Source: Streptomyces nodosus (lineage in GTDB: Bacteria > Actinomycetota > Actinomycetes > Streptomycetales > Streptomycetaceae). Taken from it: a DNA stretch of 64,000 nt. The first letter of the stretch is position 1, and each line of letters begins with the position of its first letter. Shown here in pieces: positions 43,964-52,550 of this stretch. Made by a program: the position numbers and the translations under genes. The stretch lies in the NCBI RefSeq assembly GCF_008704995.1, contig NZ_CP023747.1:6110001-6174000 (forward strand), in the 5' to 3' direction. The notes under the pieces are model-generated. The model was not told where the DNA came from. It searched no databases and worked only from the letters and a program-made list of their open reading frames with translations.

Positions 43964-44928
43964 CCCCTCAGCCCTCCCGCTCCCCGGCGACCGGACGGGC
44001 GGCCCCCCGAAGCCCCCTGCGGTTCGGCTACGGCACCAACGGGCTCGCCGACCTCCGTCTGGACGACGCCCTCGGCCTCCTCGCCGACCTCGGCTACGAC
44101 GGCGTCGGACTGACCCTCGACCATATGCACCTCGACCCGCTCGCCCCCGACCTCGCCGCCCGCACCCGCCGGGTCGCGCACCGCCTGGCGGCGCTCGGCC
44201 TGGAGGTCACCGTGGAGACGGGCGCCCGCTATGTGCTCGACCCGCGCCGCAAACACGGCCCCTCCCTCCTCGACCCGGACCCCGACGACCGCGCCCGCCG
44301 CACCGCCCTGCTCACCGACGCCGTCCGGGTCGCCGCCGAACTCGGCGCCCATGCGGTGCACTGCTTCAGCGGGGTGACCCCGGCCGGAACCGACGAGGAC
44401 ACCGCATGGAAGCGGCTCGCCGAGGGTCTCGCCCCTGTCCTGGCGGCGGCCGGCGCCTCGGGCGTCCCCCTCGCCGTGGAGCCCGAACCCGGACATCTGC
44501 TGGCGACCCTCGCCGACTTCCATCGGCTCCGGCGCACCCTCGACGACCCCGGACACCTCGGTCTCACCCTGGACATCGGCCACTGCCAGTGCCTCGAACC
44601 GCTGCCGCCCGCCGACTGTGTGCGCGCCGCCGCCCCCTGGCTGCGGCACGTCCAGATCGAGGACATGCGGCGCGGCGTCCATGAACACCTTCCCCTCGGG
44701 GAGGGCGAGATCGACTTCCCGACCGTCCTCGCGGCCCTGTCCGCCACCGGCTACCGGGGCCTGACCGTCGTCGAACTCCCCCGCCACTCCCACGCCGGAC
44801 CTCACTACGCGGAACGCTCCCTCCCGTTCCTCCGCACGGCATTCGCCGGGTCCGGACCCGCCACGGAGCCGGCGGCCGTACCTCCCCATGGCGAGCCCTC
44901 CGCCACCCCCGAAGGGAGCACCGGATGA
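43960..44928 (+). CDS. Sugar phosphate isomerase/epimerase (TIM barrel) of the ebo-like operon
   Basis: This 322-residue protein has the xylose-isomerase-like barrel with metal-ligand-type segments VEPEPGHLLATL, LTLDIGHCQCLE, RHVQIEDMRRG and TVVELPRHSH. The ATG overlaps the prenyltransferase stop, and its own stop overlaps the EboA-like gene, so the group is translationally coupled. Substrate unknown; it differs clearly from the epimerase at 36583. Confidence 0.88.
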   Translation: MTPQPSRSPATGRAAPRSPLRFGYGTNGLADLRLDDALGLLADLGYDGVGLTLDHMHLDPLAPDLAARTRRVAHRLAALGLEVTVETGARYVLDPRRKHGPSLLDPDPDDRARRTALLTDAVRVAAELGAHAVHCFSGVTPAGTDEDTAWKRLAEGLAPVLAAAGASGVPLAVEPEPGHLLATLADFHRLRRTLDDPGHLGLTLDIGHCQCLEPLPPADCVRAAAPWLRHVQIEDMRRGVHEHLPLGEGEIDFPTVLAALSATGYRGLTVVELPRHSHAGPHYAERSLPFLRTAFAGSGPATEPAAVPPHGEPSATPEGSTG

Positions 44929-45623
44929 GCCAGACCCACCCCACCCCGGCCGGCCCGGAGACGGGCACCACCCCCGCCCTCGCCTCCCCGGACGAGCTGC
45001 GCGCCCGCCTCGACCGCCGTCTCGACCCCGCCGCCCGCGCCTGGCTCGACCGGGCCCTCGACGAAGCCGCCGGCCACCCGGACACCCATGGGCCCGTCTC
45101 CGCCTGGGAGTTGCGGCTCGCCGAGGCCGGCCGCCGCTGCGGCCCCGCGCACGCCGACGCCGTCCGGGTCCTCATCCTCAGCGCCGCACACCCCGGCACC
45201 GACGCCCTCACCCGCGTCTACCGGCAGGGCACCGCCGACGAACGCCGCGCCGTCCTGCACGCCCTGGCCCACCTGCTGCCCGGCCCCGAAGCCGTCCCGC
45301 TGGTCGAGGACGCGCTGCGGACCAACGACACCCGGCTCCTCGCCGCGGCCGTCGGCCCCTACGCCGCCCGGCATCTGGACGCCCACTCCTGGCGGCACGC
45401 CGTCCTGAAGTGCCTGTTCACCGGCGTCCCCGTCGAGGAGGTCGCCGACCTGGCCGGGCGCGCCGCCGGGGACGCCGAACTCGCCCGCATGCTCGGCGAC
45501 TACGCCGCCGAACGCACCGCCGCGGGCCGTCCCGTGCCCCAAGGACTGCACCATGTGCTCGCCCTGACCGGGTCCGCGCCCGCCCTGCACACCACGGACG
45601 ACCCCCACGGCAAGGAGTCCTGA
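44925..45623 (+). CDS. eboA: EboA-domain protein
   Basis: This 232-residue, mostly helical protein is rich in Ala/Leu/Arg and has no transmembrane helix. The region TRVYRQGTADERRAVLHALAH with following repeats looks HEAT-like. It resembles EboA of the ebo (metabolite traffic) cluster in position and length. The molecular role is unknown. Its stop shares one base with the next ATG (TGATG). Confidence 0.75.
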   Translation: MSQTHPTPAGPETGTTPALASPDELRARLDRRLDPAARAWLDRALDEAAGHPDTHGPVSAWELRLAEAGRRCGPAHADAVRVLILSAAHPGTDALTRVYRQGTADERRAVLHALAHLLPGPEAVPLVEDALRTNDTRLLAAAVGPYAARHLDAHSWRHAVLKCLFTGVPVEEVADLAGRAAGDAELARMLGDYAAERTAAGRPVPQGLHHVLALTGSAPALHTTDDPHGKES

Positions 45624-46492
45624 TGCGCATCTTCGACCCCCATATCCATATGACCTCCCGCACCACCGACGACTACGAGGCCATGCACGCCGCGGGCGTC
45701 CGCGCCCTCGTCGAGCCCTCCTTCTGGCTCGGCCAGCCCCGCACCTCGCCCGCCTCCTTCCTGGACTACTTCGACTCCCTGCTCGGCTGGGAACCCTTCC
45801 GCGCCGCCCAGTACGGCATCGCCCACCACTGCACCCTCGCCCTCAACCCCAAGGAGGCGGGCGACCCCCGCTGCACCCCCGTCCTCGACGAACTGCCCCG
45901 GTATCTGGTCAAGGACCGAGTGGTCGCCGTCGGCGAGATCGGCTACGACTCCATGACCCCCGCCGAGGACCACGCCCTCGCCGCCCAGCTCCAGCTCGCC
46001 GCCGACCACGGGCTGCCCGCGCTCGTCCACACCCCGCACCGGGACAAGCTCGCCGGTCTGCGCCGCACCCTCGACGTGGTCCGGGAGTCAGCGCTGCCCC
46101 CCGAACGCGTCCTGGTCGACCACCTCAACGAGACCACCCTGAAGGAGGCCGACAACAGCGGCTGCTGGCTGGGCTTCTCCGTCTACCCCGACACCAAGAT
46201 GGACGAGGAGCGGATGGTCGCGATCCTCCGCGCCCACGGACCCGAACGGGTCCTGGTCAACTCCGCCGCGGACTGGGGCAGAAGCGACCCGCTCAAGACC
46301 CGCGCGGTGGGCGACCTGATGCTCGCCCGGGGCTTCACCGAGGACGACGTCGACCGGGTGCTGTGGCGCAACCCCGTCGCCTTCTACGGACTCAGCGGCC
46401 GACTGAGCCTCGACCTCACCGACACCGACACCGGCGCGACCGGGACCGGGGCCACCCACGAGGGCAACTCCATCCTCCGCGGCGGGGAGTGA
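45623..46492 (+). CDS. eboB: TatD-like metal-dependent hydrolase, EboB-like
   Basis: This 289-residue amidohydrolase-fold protein has the metal-site pattern HIH in FDPHIHMTS, Glu in AVGEIGYDSM, His in LVHTPHRDK, His in LVDHLNETT and Asp in VNSAADWGRSD. TatD family members are nucleases or other phosphoesterases; EboB is this family's member in ebo clusters. The Thr/Gly-rich C-terminal tail is not conserved. Starts at ATG 45623 inside TGATG. Confidence 0.82.
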   Translation: MRIFDPHIHMTSRTTDDYEAMHAAGVRALVEPSFWLGQPRTSPASFLDYFDSLLGWEPFRAAQYGIAHHCTLALNPKEAGDPRCTPVLDELPRYLVKDRVVAVGEIGYDSMTPAEDHALAAQLQLAADHGLPALVHTPHRDKLAGLRRTLDVVRESALPPERVLVDHLNETTLKEADNSGCWLGFSVYPDTKMDEERMVAILRAHGPERVLVNSAADWGRSDPLKTRAVGDLMLARGFTEDDVDRVLWRNPVAFYGLSGRLSLDLTDTDTGATGTGATHEGNSILRGGE

Positions 46493-46495
46493 GCC

Positions 46496-47701
46496 ATGCG
46501 CTTCCGCCACCCCGACGGCTCCACCGTCCATCTGGCCTACTGCACCAACGTCCACCCGGCCGAGACACTGGACGGTGTCCTCGCCCAACTCCGCGACCAC
46601 TGCGAACCGGTGCGCCGCCGACTGGGCCGCGACCGCCTCGGCATCGGACTGTGGCTCGCCAAGGACGCCGCCCGCGCCCTCGTCACCGAACCCGCCGCGC
46701 TGCGCGGCCTGCGCACCGAACTCGACCGACGCGGCCTCGAGGTCGTCACCCTCAACGGCTTCCCCTACGAGGGCTTCGGCGCCCAGGAGGTCAAGTACCG
46801 CGTCTACAGCCCCGACTGGGCCGACCCCGCACGCCTGGAGCACACCACCGCCCTCGCCCGGCTGCTCGCCGGACTGCTGCCCGACGACATCACCGAGGGC
46901 AGCATCTCCACCCTGCCGCTGTACTGGCGCACCGCCGCCGACGAACAGCGCGCCACAGCCGCCCGCGCCGCCCTGCGCACCCTCGGCGAACGCCTCGACG
47001 CCCTGGCCGAGTTGACCGGACGCTCGATCCGTATCGGACTGGAGCCGGAACCCGGCTGCACCATCGAGACCACCGCCGACGCCATCGCCCCGCTGTCCGC
47101 CGTAGCCCACCCCCGCATCGGCATCTGCGTCGATACCTGCCATCTCGCCACCTCCTTCGAGGACCCGGGCACCGCCCTGGATGCCCTCACCCGGGCCGGC
47201 GTCCCCCTCGTCAAGTCCCAGCTCTCCGCGGCCCTGCACGCCGAACACCCCCATCTCCCCGAGGTCCGCGAGGCCCTGGCCGCCTTCGCTGAACCCCGCT
47301 TCCTGCACCAGACCCGCACCGTCCTGGCTCCCGACCCCGGGCAGGCGGCAGGAACCCCCCTCGCCGCCGGGCTGTACGGCACCGACGACCTCCGGCAGGC
47401 CCTCGACGACGGCGCCCTCCCCGACACCGCACCCTGGCGCGCCCACTTCCATGTCCCGCTGCACGCGCCACCCGCGGCCCCCCTCACCTCCACCCTCCCC
47501 GTCCTCGAGGCCGCCCTGACCCGGCTCGTCGGCGGACCCGCCCCGCTCACCCGGCACCTCGAAGTGGAGACCTACACCTGGGCGGCCCTTCCGCCCGAGC
47601 TGCGGCCCCGCGACCGCAGCCGCCTCGCCGACGGCATCGCCGCCGAACTCTCCCTCGCCCGCGACCTGCTGACCGATCTCGGCCTGAAGGAACTGCCATG
47701 A
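46496..47701 (+). CDS. eboE: Metabolite traffic protein EboE (TIM-barrel family)
   Basis: This 401-residue protein starts with an EboE-like segment (VHLAYCTNVHPAETLDGVLAQ) and continues as a xylose-isomerase-like barrel (IRIGLEPEPGCTIETTADA, GICVDTCHLATSFE, VPLVKSQLSAALH). EboE is required for the ebo pathway in other bacteria, but its reaction is not known. It is 3 bases after the hydrolase gene, and its stop overlaps the next ATG. Confidence 0.82.
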   Translation: MRFRHPDGSTVHLAYCTNVHPAETLDGVLAQLRDHCEPVRRRLGRDRLGIGLWLAKDAARALVTEPAALRGLRTELDRRGLEVVTLNGFPYEGFGAQEVKYRVYSPDWADPARLEHTTALARLLAGLLPDDITEGSISTLPLYWRTAADEQRATAARAALRTLGERLDALAELTGRSIRIGLEPEPGCTIETTADAIAPLSAVAHPRIGICVDTCHLATSFEDPGTALDALTRAGVPLVKSQLSAALHAEHPHLPEVREALAAFAEPRFLHQTRTVLAPDPGQAAGTPLAAGLYGTDDLRQALDDGALPDTAPWRAHFHVPLHAPPAAPLTSTLPVLEAALTRLVGGPAPLTRHLEVETYTWAALPPELRPRDRSRLADGIAAELSLARDLLTDLGLKELP

Positions 47702-49122
47702 GCACCCCGCGGAGCGACGGGCGCCCCACCCCGCTGCTCGTCCTGGACGTCGTCGGCCTCACCCCCCGCCTGCTCGACCATATGCCGCACCTCCGGGCAC
47801 TCGGCCGGTCCGGCTCCCGCGCGGCGCTCGGCACCGTGCTGCCCGCCGTCACCTGCGCCGCCCAGTCCACCTTCCTCACCGGCACCATGCCCTCCGAGCA
47901 CGGCATCGTCGGCAACGGCTGGTACTTCCGCGAGCTGGGCGACGTACTGCTGTGGCGCCAGCACAACGGCCTGGTCTCCGGGGACAAACTGTGGGACGCC
48001 GCCCGCCGCGCGTACCCCGGCTACACCGTCGCCAACATCTGCTGGTGGTACGCCATGGGCGCCGACACCGACATCACCGTCACCCCGCGCCCGGTCTACT
48101 ACGCCGACGGCCGCAAGGAACCCGACTGCTACACCAGGCCCGCGGAACTGCACGACGAACTCACCGAGAGGCTCGGCACCTTCCCCCTCTTCCAGTTCTG
48201 GGGCCCCGGCGCCGGCCTGGCCTCCAGTGAATGGATCGTCGACGCCACCCGCCACATCATCCGCACCCGCCACCCCGACCTGGCGCTCTGCTACCTCCCC
48301 CACCTCGACTACGACCTCCAGCGCTACGGCCCCGACGACCCGCGCTCCCTCCAGGCCGCCGCCGACCTGGACGCCACCGTCGCGCCGCTCCTGGACGACG
48401 CCCGCGCCGAGGGCCGTACCGTCGTCGCGCTGTCCGAGTACGGCATCACCCCGGTCAGCCGCCCGGTCGACATCAACCGCGCCCTGCGCCGCGCCGGCCT
48501 GCTGGAGGTCCACACCCAGGACGGCATGGAGTACCTCGACCCGATGGCCTCCCGCGCCTTCGCGGTCGCCGACCACCAGATCGCCCATGTCTATGTGCGC
48601 CGCCCCGAGGACCTGGACGCCACCCGGGCCGCACTCGACGGTCTGCCCGGCATCGAGCAACTCCTCGACGACGAGGGCAAGAAGGCCCATCAGCTCGACC
48701 ATCCGCGCGCCGGTGAACTGGTCGCCGTCGCCGAGCCGGACGCCTGGTTCACGTACTACTACTGGCTCGACGACGCCCGCGCGCCCGACTTCGCGCAACT
48801 CGTCGAGATCCACCGCAAACCCGGCTACGACCCGGTCGAGCTGTTCATGGATCCCCTCGACCCCTATGTCAAGGTCAAGGCCGCCACCGCCCTGGCCCGC
48901 AAGAAACTCGGCATGCGCTACCGCATGGCGGTCGTGCCCCTCGACCCGTCCCCCGTCCGCGGCAGCCACGGCCGGCTTCCCACCCGCGACGAGGACGGTC
49001 CGCTCCTCCTGTGCTCCACCCCCCGCGCCGTCGACGGCCGTCTCGCGGCCACCGACGTGAAGTCACTGCTGCTCACCCTGGCGGGACTCCCCGACCACCG
49101 GTCCAGAGAGAGGCATCCGTGA
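47698..49122 (+). CDS. eboF: Alkaline phosphatase / nucleotide pyrophosphatase family protein, EboF-like
   Basis: This 474-residue protein has the type I phosphodiesterase fold: an N-terminal Asp (LLVLDVVGLTP), a nucleophile Thr region (VLPAVTCAAQSTFLTGTMPS), LPHLDYDLQRYG and SEYGITPV, with DHQIAHVYV towards the C terminus. No signal peptide is seen, so it acts in the cytoplasm. EboF belongs to this family. It could remove or transfer a phosphate or nucleotide group from the pathway intermediate. Confidence 0.82.
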   Translation: MSTPRSDGRPTPLLVLDVVGLTPRLLDHMPHLRALGRSGSRAALGTVLPAVTCAAQSTFLTGTMPSEHGIVGNGWYFRELGDVLLWRQHNGLVSGDKLWDAARRAYPGYTVANICWWYAMGADTDITVTPRPVYYADGRKEPDCYTRPAELHDELTERLGTFPLFQFWGPGAGLASSEWIVDATRHIIRTRHPDLALCYLPHLDYDLQRYGPDDPRSLQAAADLDATVAPLLDDARAEGRTVVALSEYGITPVSRPVDINRALRRAGLLEVHTQDGMEYLDPMASRAFAVADHQIAHVYVRRPEDLDATRAALDGLPGIEQLLDDEGKKAHQLDHPRAGELVAVAEPDAWFTYYYWLDDARAPDFAQLVEIHRKPGYDPVELFMDPLDPYVKVKAATALARKKLGMRYRMAVVPLDPSPVRGSHGRLPTRDEDGPLLLCSTPRAVDGRLAATDVKSLLLTLAGLPDHRSRERHP

Positions 49123-50297
49123 ACCACATCCACCCGACAGACAACGGCACCGCCGGCCCCGACGAACTCCTGCGCCGCAGCCTCGGCGTCGGCCGCCGCC
49201 GCTTTCTGAGCACCTGCACCGCCGTCGCGGCGGGCGCGGTCGCCGCCCCCGTCCTCGGCGCGGCCCCCTCCTTCGCCGCGCCCGCGACCCCCGCGTCGAA
49301 GGGCAAGGGCAAGGCCAAGGGCCATGAACTCGTCCCCGCGGACAAGCGCGGCATCATCCTCTACACCGTCCGCGACGCCACCGGCCGCGACCCCCTCTCC
49401 ACCACCCTGCCCTCCGGCTTCCGCGCCGTGTTCCAGCAGCTCGCCCGCTTCGGCTACCGCCAGGTGGAGTTCGCCGGCTACGGCCAGCACGCCAACGCGC
49501 CCGGCGGAGCCGACCTGGAAACCGTCCAGGGCGCCCAGCTGCTGCGCCGCTGGCTGGACGAGTACGGACTGCGCGCCCAGGGCAACCACGGCTTCATCCC
49601 GGGATCCTGGCCCCTGACCACCGCGGACCTGGACACCTTCAAGAAGCACCTGGAGATCGCCAACATCCTCGGCATGGACCACATGGGCACCGGCAACGAC
49701 CCCACCGGCAGCGCCTACCGGGCCGACTGGGACGTGGCCGCCGAGAAGTGGAACACACTCGGACGGATCGCCCGCAGCGCCGGGATCAAGCTCTACACCC
49801 ACAACCACGACGCGGCATACGACTTCCTGCTCGACGGCGGCCCGCTCGACGCCCAGGGCCGCCCGACCCGCAGCTCCGGCATCCGTAAGCTGGAGTACTT
49901 CCTCTCGGTCACCGACCCCAAGCTGGTCTGGCTGGAGATGGACATCTACTGGGCGCATGTGGCCCAGTACAAGTTCCACACCTACACCGCCCACGACGGC
50001 TCCGGGCGGGAGAAGGTCTTCGACCCGGCCGGCCTGGTCACCCGCCACAACAAGCGCTACCCCCTGTTCCACGCCAAGGACGGCGTCGTCAACACCACCA
50101 ACGGCCAGGGCTATGACATGGTCCCGTTCGGCACCGGTGTCATCGACTACACGACGTTCTTCTCCCGGGTCGGCGACCGCAACTACCACAACCCGATGGT
50201 CGAGCAGGACAACGCGCCCAGCTCCACCGACCCCGCCCAGTCCCTGACCCACGCCCGCATCGGCTACCAGAACCTCGCCGCCCTTCGCTGCAAGTAG
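49119..50297 (+). CDS. Exported sugar phosphate isomerase/epimerase-like TIM barrel
   Basis: The protein has 392 residues. A twin-arginine signal (GRRRFLSTCTAV, then hydrophobic to about residue 56, AAPSFAAPA) and a Lys/Gly linker precede a xylose-isomerase-like barrel (RGIILYTVRDA, LYTHNHDAAYDFLL, WLEMDIYWAHVA, PLFHAKDGV, NPMVEQDNAPS). GTG 49119 overlaps the EboF-like stop. Export of a barrel of this family suggests the pathway has an extracytoplasmic step or ligand. Confidence 0.87.
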   Translation: MNHIHPTDNGTAGPDELLRRSLGVGRRRFLSTCTAVAAGAVAAPVLGAAPSFAAPATPASKGKGKAKGHELVPADKRGIILYTVRDATGRDPLSTTLPSGFRAVFQQLARFGYRQVEFAGYGQHANAPGGADLETVQGAQLLRRWLDEYGLRAQGNHGFIPGSWPLTTADLDTFKKHLEIANILGMDHMGTGNDPTGSAYRADWDVAAEKWNTLGRIARSAGIKLYTHNHDAAYDFLLDGGPLDAQGRPTRSSGIRKLEYFLSVTDPKLVWLEMDIYWAHVAQYKFHTYTAHDGSGREKVFDPAGLVTRHNKRYPLFHAKDGVVNTTNGQGYDMVPFGTGVIDYTTFFSRVGDRNYHNPMVEQDNAPSSTDPAQSLTHARIGYQNLAALRCK

Positions 50298-50362
50298 CGG
50301 CGCCACGACAGTGAGCATGTGAGGAAGAAGGGGCGAAGTTGCAGGAAGGGGGTAGAAGGGGA

Positions 50363-50390
50363 GGTGGGCGGTATGGGCGTCATGCCCACC
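50363..50390 (+). terminator. Hairpin after the ebo-like operon
   Basis: GGTGGGC (50363-50369) pairs with GCCCACC (50384-50390), with ATG/CAT pairing in the loop, followed by TTT. It precedes the aldehyde dehydrogenase gene. Confidence 0.5.
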
Positions 50391-50466
50391 TTTCGCCACC
50401 CATCTCCCACCTGCCACTTTCCTCATTCCCTCACCTCCGACTGTGCGCCGAGAGCGGAGCAATCCG

Positions 50467-52011
50467 ATGGCACCACCCACCCTCACCCTCAAATCCGGTA
50501 CCGCGTGGACCGACGCCTGGCAGCGCTGCCTCGCCGCCGCCCCCGAGGCCTTCCGGGACGACCGTGTCCTCAACCTCTGGGGTTCCTCCTGGCGGCTCGA
50601 CGGCCGGGCCCTGCCCGCCACCAGCCCGGTCGACGGCCGCCCCGTCGCGGGCCCGCCGCGCCTCGGCCCGGACACCGCCCGCCGCGCCGTGCACGCGGCC
50701 CTTGACCAGCACCGCGCCTGGCGCGAGGTACCCGTGACCGAACGCCGGGCCCGGGTCTCCGCGACCCTGGACGCGCTCACCGACCACCGCGAGCTGCTCG
50801 CCCTTCTGCTGGTCTGGGAGATCGGCAAGCCCTGGAAGCTCGCCCGGGCCGATGTGGACCGGGCCATCGACGGCGTACGCTGGTACGTCGAAGAAATCGA
50901 ACGAATGCTCGACAATCGGCCCCCGCTGGACGGCCCCGTCTCCAACATCGCGAGCTGGAACTACCCGATGAGCGTCCTGGTCCACGCGATGCTGGTCCAG
51001 GCCCTCGCGGGCAACGCGGTGATCGCCAAGACCCCGACCGACGGCGGCGTCGCCTGCCTCACCCTGGCCTGCGCGCTCGCCGCGCGCGAGGGGATCCCCG
51101 TCACCCTGGTCAGCGGCAGCGGGGGCGAGCTGTCGGAGGAGCTGGTGCGGGCGCCCGAGATCGGCTGTGTCTCCTTCGTCGGCGGCCGCGACACCGGCGC
51201 CGCGGTGGCCACGGCCGTCGCCGACCTGGGCAAGCCGCACATCCTGGAACAGGAGGGCCTGAACACCTGGGGCATCTGGAACCACTCGGACTGGGAGTCA
51301 CTCACCGCCGTCATCCCGAAACTCTTCGACTACGGCAAACAGCGCTGCACCGCCTACCCCCGCTTCGTCGTACAGCGCTCCCTCTTCGACGCGTTCCTGG
51401 CGGCCTATCTGCCGGCGGTCCGCACGCTCAGGGTCGGCCACCCCCTGGCGGTGGAGCACGGCGACGACCCCTACCCGGAACTGGACTTCGGCCCGGTGAT
51501 CAACGCGGCCAAGGCGAAGGAGCTCACCGACCAGATCGCCGAGGCCATCGACCGCGGCGCCGTCCCCCTGCACCGCGGCAGCGCGGCCGACGCCCGCTTC
51601 CTGCCGGGCCAGGACACCTCGGCGTACGTCCACCCGGTCACGCTCCTCAACCCGCCCCCGTCCTCCCCCCTCCACCACTCCGAGCCGTTCGGCCCGGTCG
51701 ACACGATCGTCCTGGTCGACACGGAGGCCGAGCTGCTGGCGGCGATGAACGCCTCCAACGGCGCCCTGGTCGCCACCCTCTCCACCGACGACCAGGCCAC
51801 CTACGACCGCCTGGCCCCCCAGATCCGCGCCTTCAAGATCGGCCACGGCACCCCACGCTCACGCGGCGACCGCGACGAACTCTTCGGCGGCTTCGGCGCC
51901 TCCTGGCGCGGCGCCTTCGTCGGCGGCGAACTCCTGGTACACGCGGTGACCCGGGGTCCGGCGGGGGAGAGACTCCCGGGCAACTTCCCCGACTACCAGC
52001 TGATGCCCTGA
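50467..52011 (+). CDS. Aldehyde dehydrogenase family protein
   Basis: This 514-residue protein has the ALDH cofactor region (ASWNYPMSVLVHAMLVQALAGN, split as seen), a modified Glu motif (LEQEGLNTW instead of LELGGK), the catalytic Cys in DYGKQRCTAYPR, and HHSEPFGPVDTIV. It oxidises an aldehyde with NAD(P). ATG 50467 is preferred over GTG 50443, with GGAG about 9 bases ahead. It lies 170 bases after the ebo-like operon in the same direction, so it may serve the same pathway, but a hairpin separates them. Confidence 0.85.
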   Translation: MAPPTLTLKSGTAWTDAWQRCLAAAPEAFRDDRVLNLWGSSWRLDGRALPATSPVDGRPVAGPPRLGPDTARRAVHAALDQHRAWREVPVTERRARVSATLDALTDHRELLALLLVWEIGKPWKLARADVDRAIDGVRWYVEEIERMLDNRPPLDGPVSNIASWNYPMSVLVHAMLVQALAGNAVIAKTPTDGGVACLTLACALAAREGIPVTLVSGSGGELSEELVRAPEIGCVSFVGGRDTGAAVATAVADLGKPHILEQEGLNTWGIWNHSDWESLTAVIPKLFDYGKQRCTAYPRFVVQRSLFDAFLAAYLPAVRTLRVGHPLAVEHGDDPYPELDFGPVINAAKAKELTDQIAEAIDRGAVPLHRGSAADARFLPGQDTSAYVHPVTLLNPPPSSPLHHSEPFGPVDTIVLVDTEAELLAAMNASNGALVATLSTDDQATYDRLAPQIRAFKIGHGTPRSRGDRDELFGGFGASWRGAFVGGELLVHAVTRGPAGERLPGNFPDYQLMP

Positions 52012-52218
52012 TGGCCCGCTGCCCCTGATGCTCAGGGCACCCGCCCACCCCACCTGACCTGAGCTTTCTCGCATCTCCGTAGCGCCCATGCCACTGTCCG
52101 TGAGGTCGCTGCACGGCCTGTCCCGGCCCCGGATATGCGGGTGAATGCCACCGCGAAACCTTGGTATTGTTGTCCCTGTCGCCACGGGGAGGCCCCTCGG
52201 CAAGGCGACAGACACCTG

Positions 52219-52303
52219 GTCCGGGTGGCGGAATGGCAGACGCGCTAGCTTGAGGTGCTAGTGCCCTTTATCGGGCGTGGGGGTTCAAGTCCCCCCTCGG
52301 ACA
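52219..52303 (+). tRNA. tRNA-Leu (anticodon GAG)
   Basis: The sequence folds as a class II tRNA. The acceptor stem is GTCCGGG with CTCGGAC (one G-T pair). The anticodon stem CTAGC/GCTAG encloses the loop TTGAGGT with anticodon GAG at 52252-52254. A long variable arm (GCCC/GGGC) and the T loop GGTTCAAGTCC are present. CCA is not encoded. tRNA genes are frequent integration sites. Confidence 0.95.
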
Positions 52304-52350
52304 CAATCACTGGGACGTTCACGAGATCGTCCCGAAGCGTTCACGAATTA

Positions 52351-52379
52351 CCGGTCGAGTCATGTGACTCACCGGCATT
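52351..52379 (+). terminator. Likely terminator of the tRNA gene
   Basis: CCGGTCGAGTCA (52351-52362) pairs with TGACTCACCGG (52365-52375) with one bulged base, followed by CATTT. A smaller inverted repeat GGGACG/CGTCCC lies just before, at 52312-52333. Confidence 0.6.
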
Positions 52380-52474
52380 TCGTCGTTTCTGGGGCCTTGA
52401 GCCTCGTGCTCGGCTCGATGAGGGGGTGAGGCGGTGGCGGTTCAGGTACTGCGCCTCTCACCTGCGGAAACAGG

Positions 52475-52519
52475 ACATGCCTGCGCGACGGCTGGTAGCC
52501 GTGGCGCAGGCATGTGGGG
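52475..52519. terminator. Very long two-tier hairpin at the end of the transposase-like gene
   Basis: A perfect 12-bp outer stem (52475-52486 with 52504-52515) and a perfect 6-bp inner stem (52488-52493 with 52497-52502) share a GGT loop. It is followed by GGGGTTTT on the plus strand. It lies 36 bases beyond the stop of the minus-strand gene and could also mark the left end of the mobile unit. Confidence 0.65.
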
Positions 52520-52550
52520 TTTTCCGGGGGCGGAGCGCGGCGGGGGTGTG

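Noticed and set aside
52219..52303. Duplicate of the tRNA-Leu 3' end as an att site within the right part.
   Set aside because: I found no second copy of the T-arm/acceptor sequence by eye up to 64000; the far end may lie outside the window.
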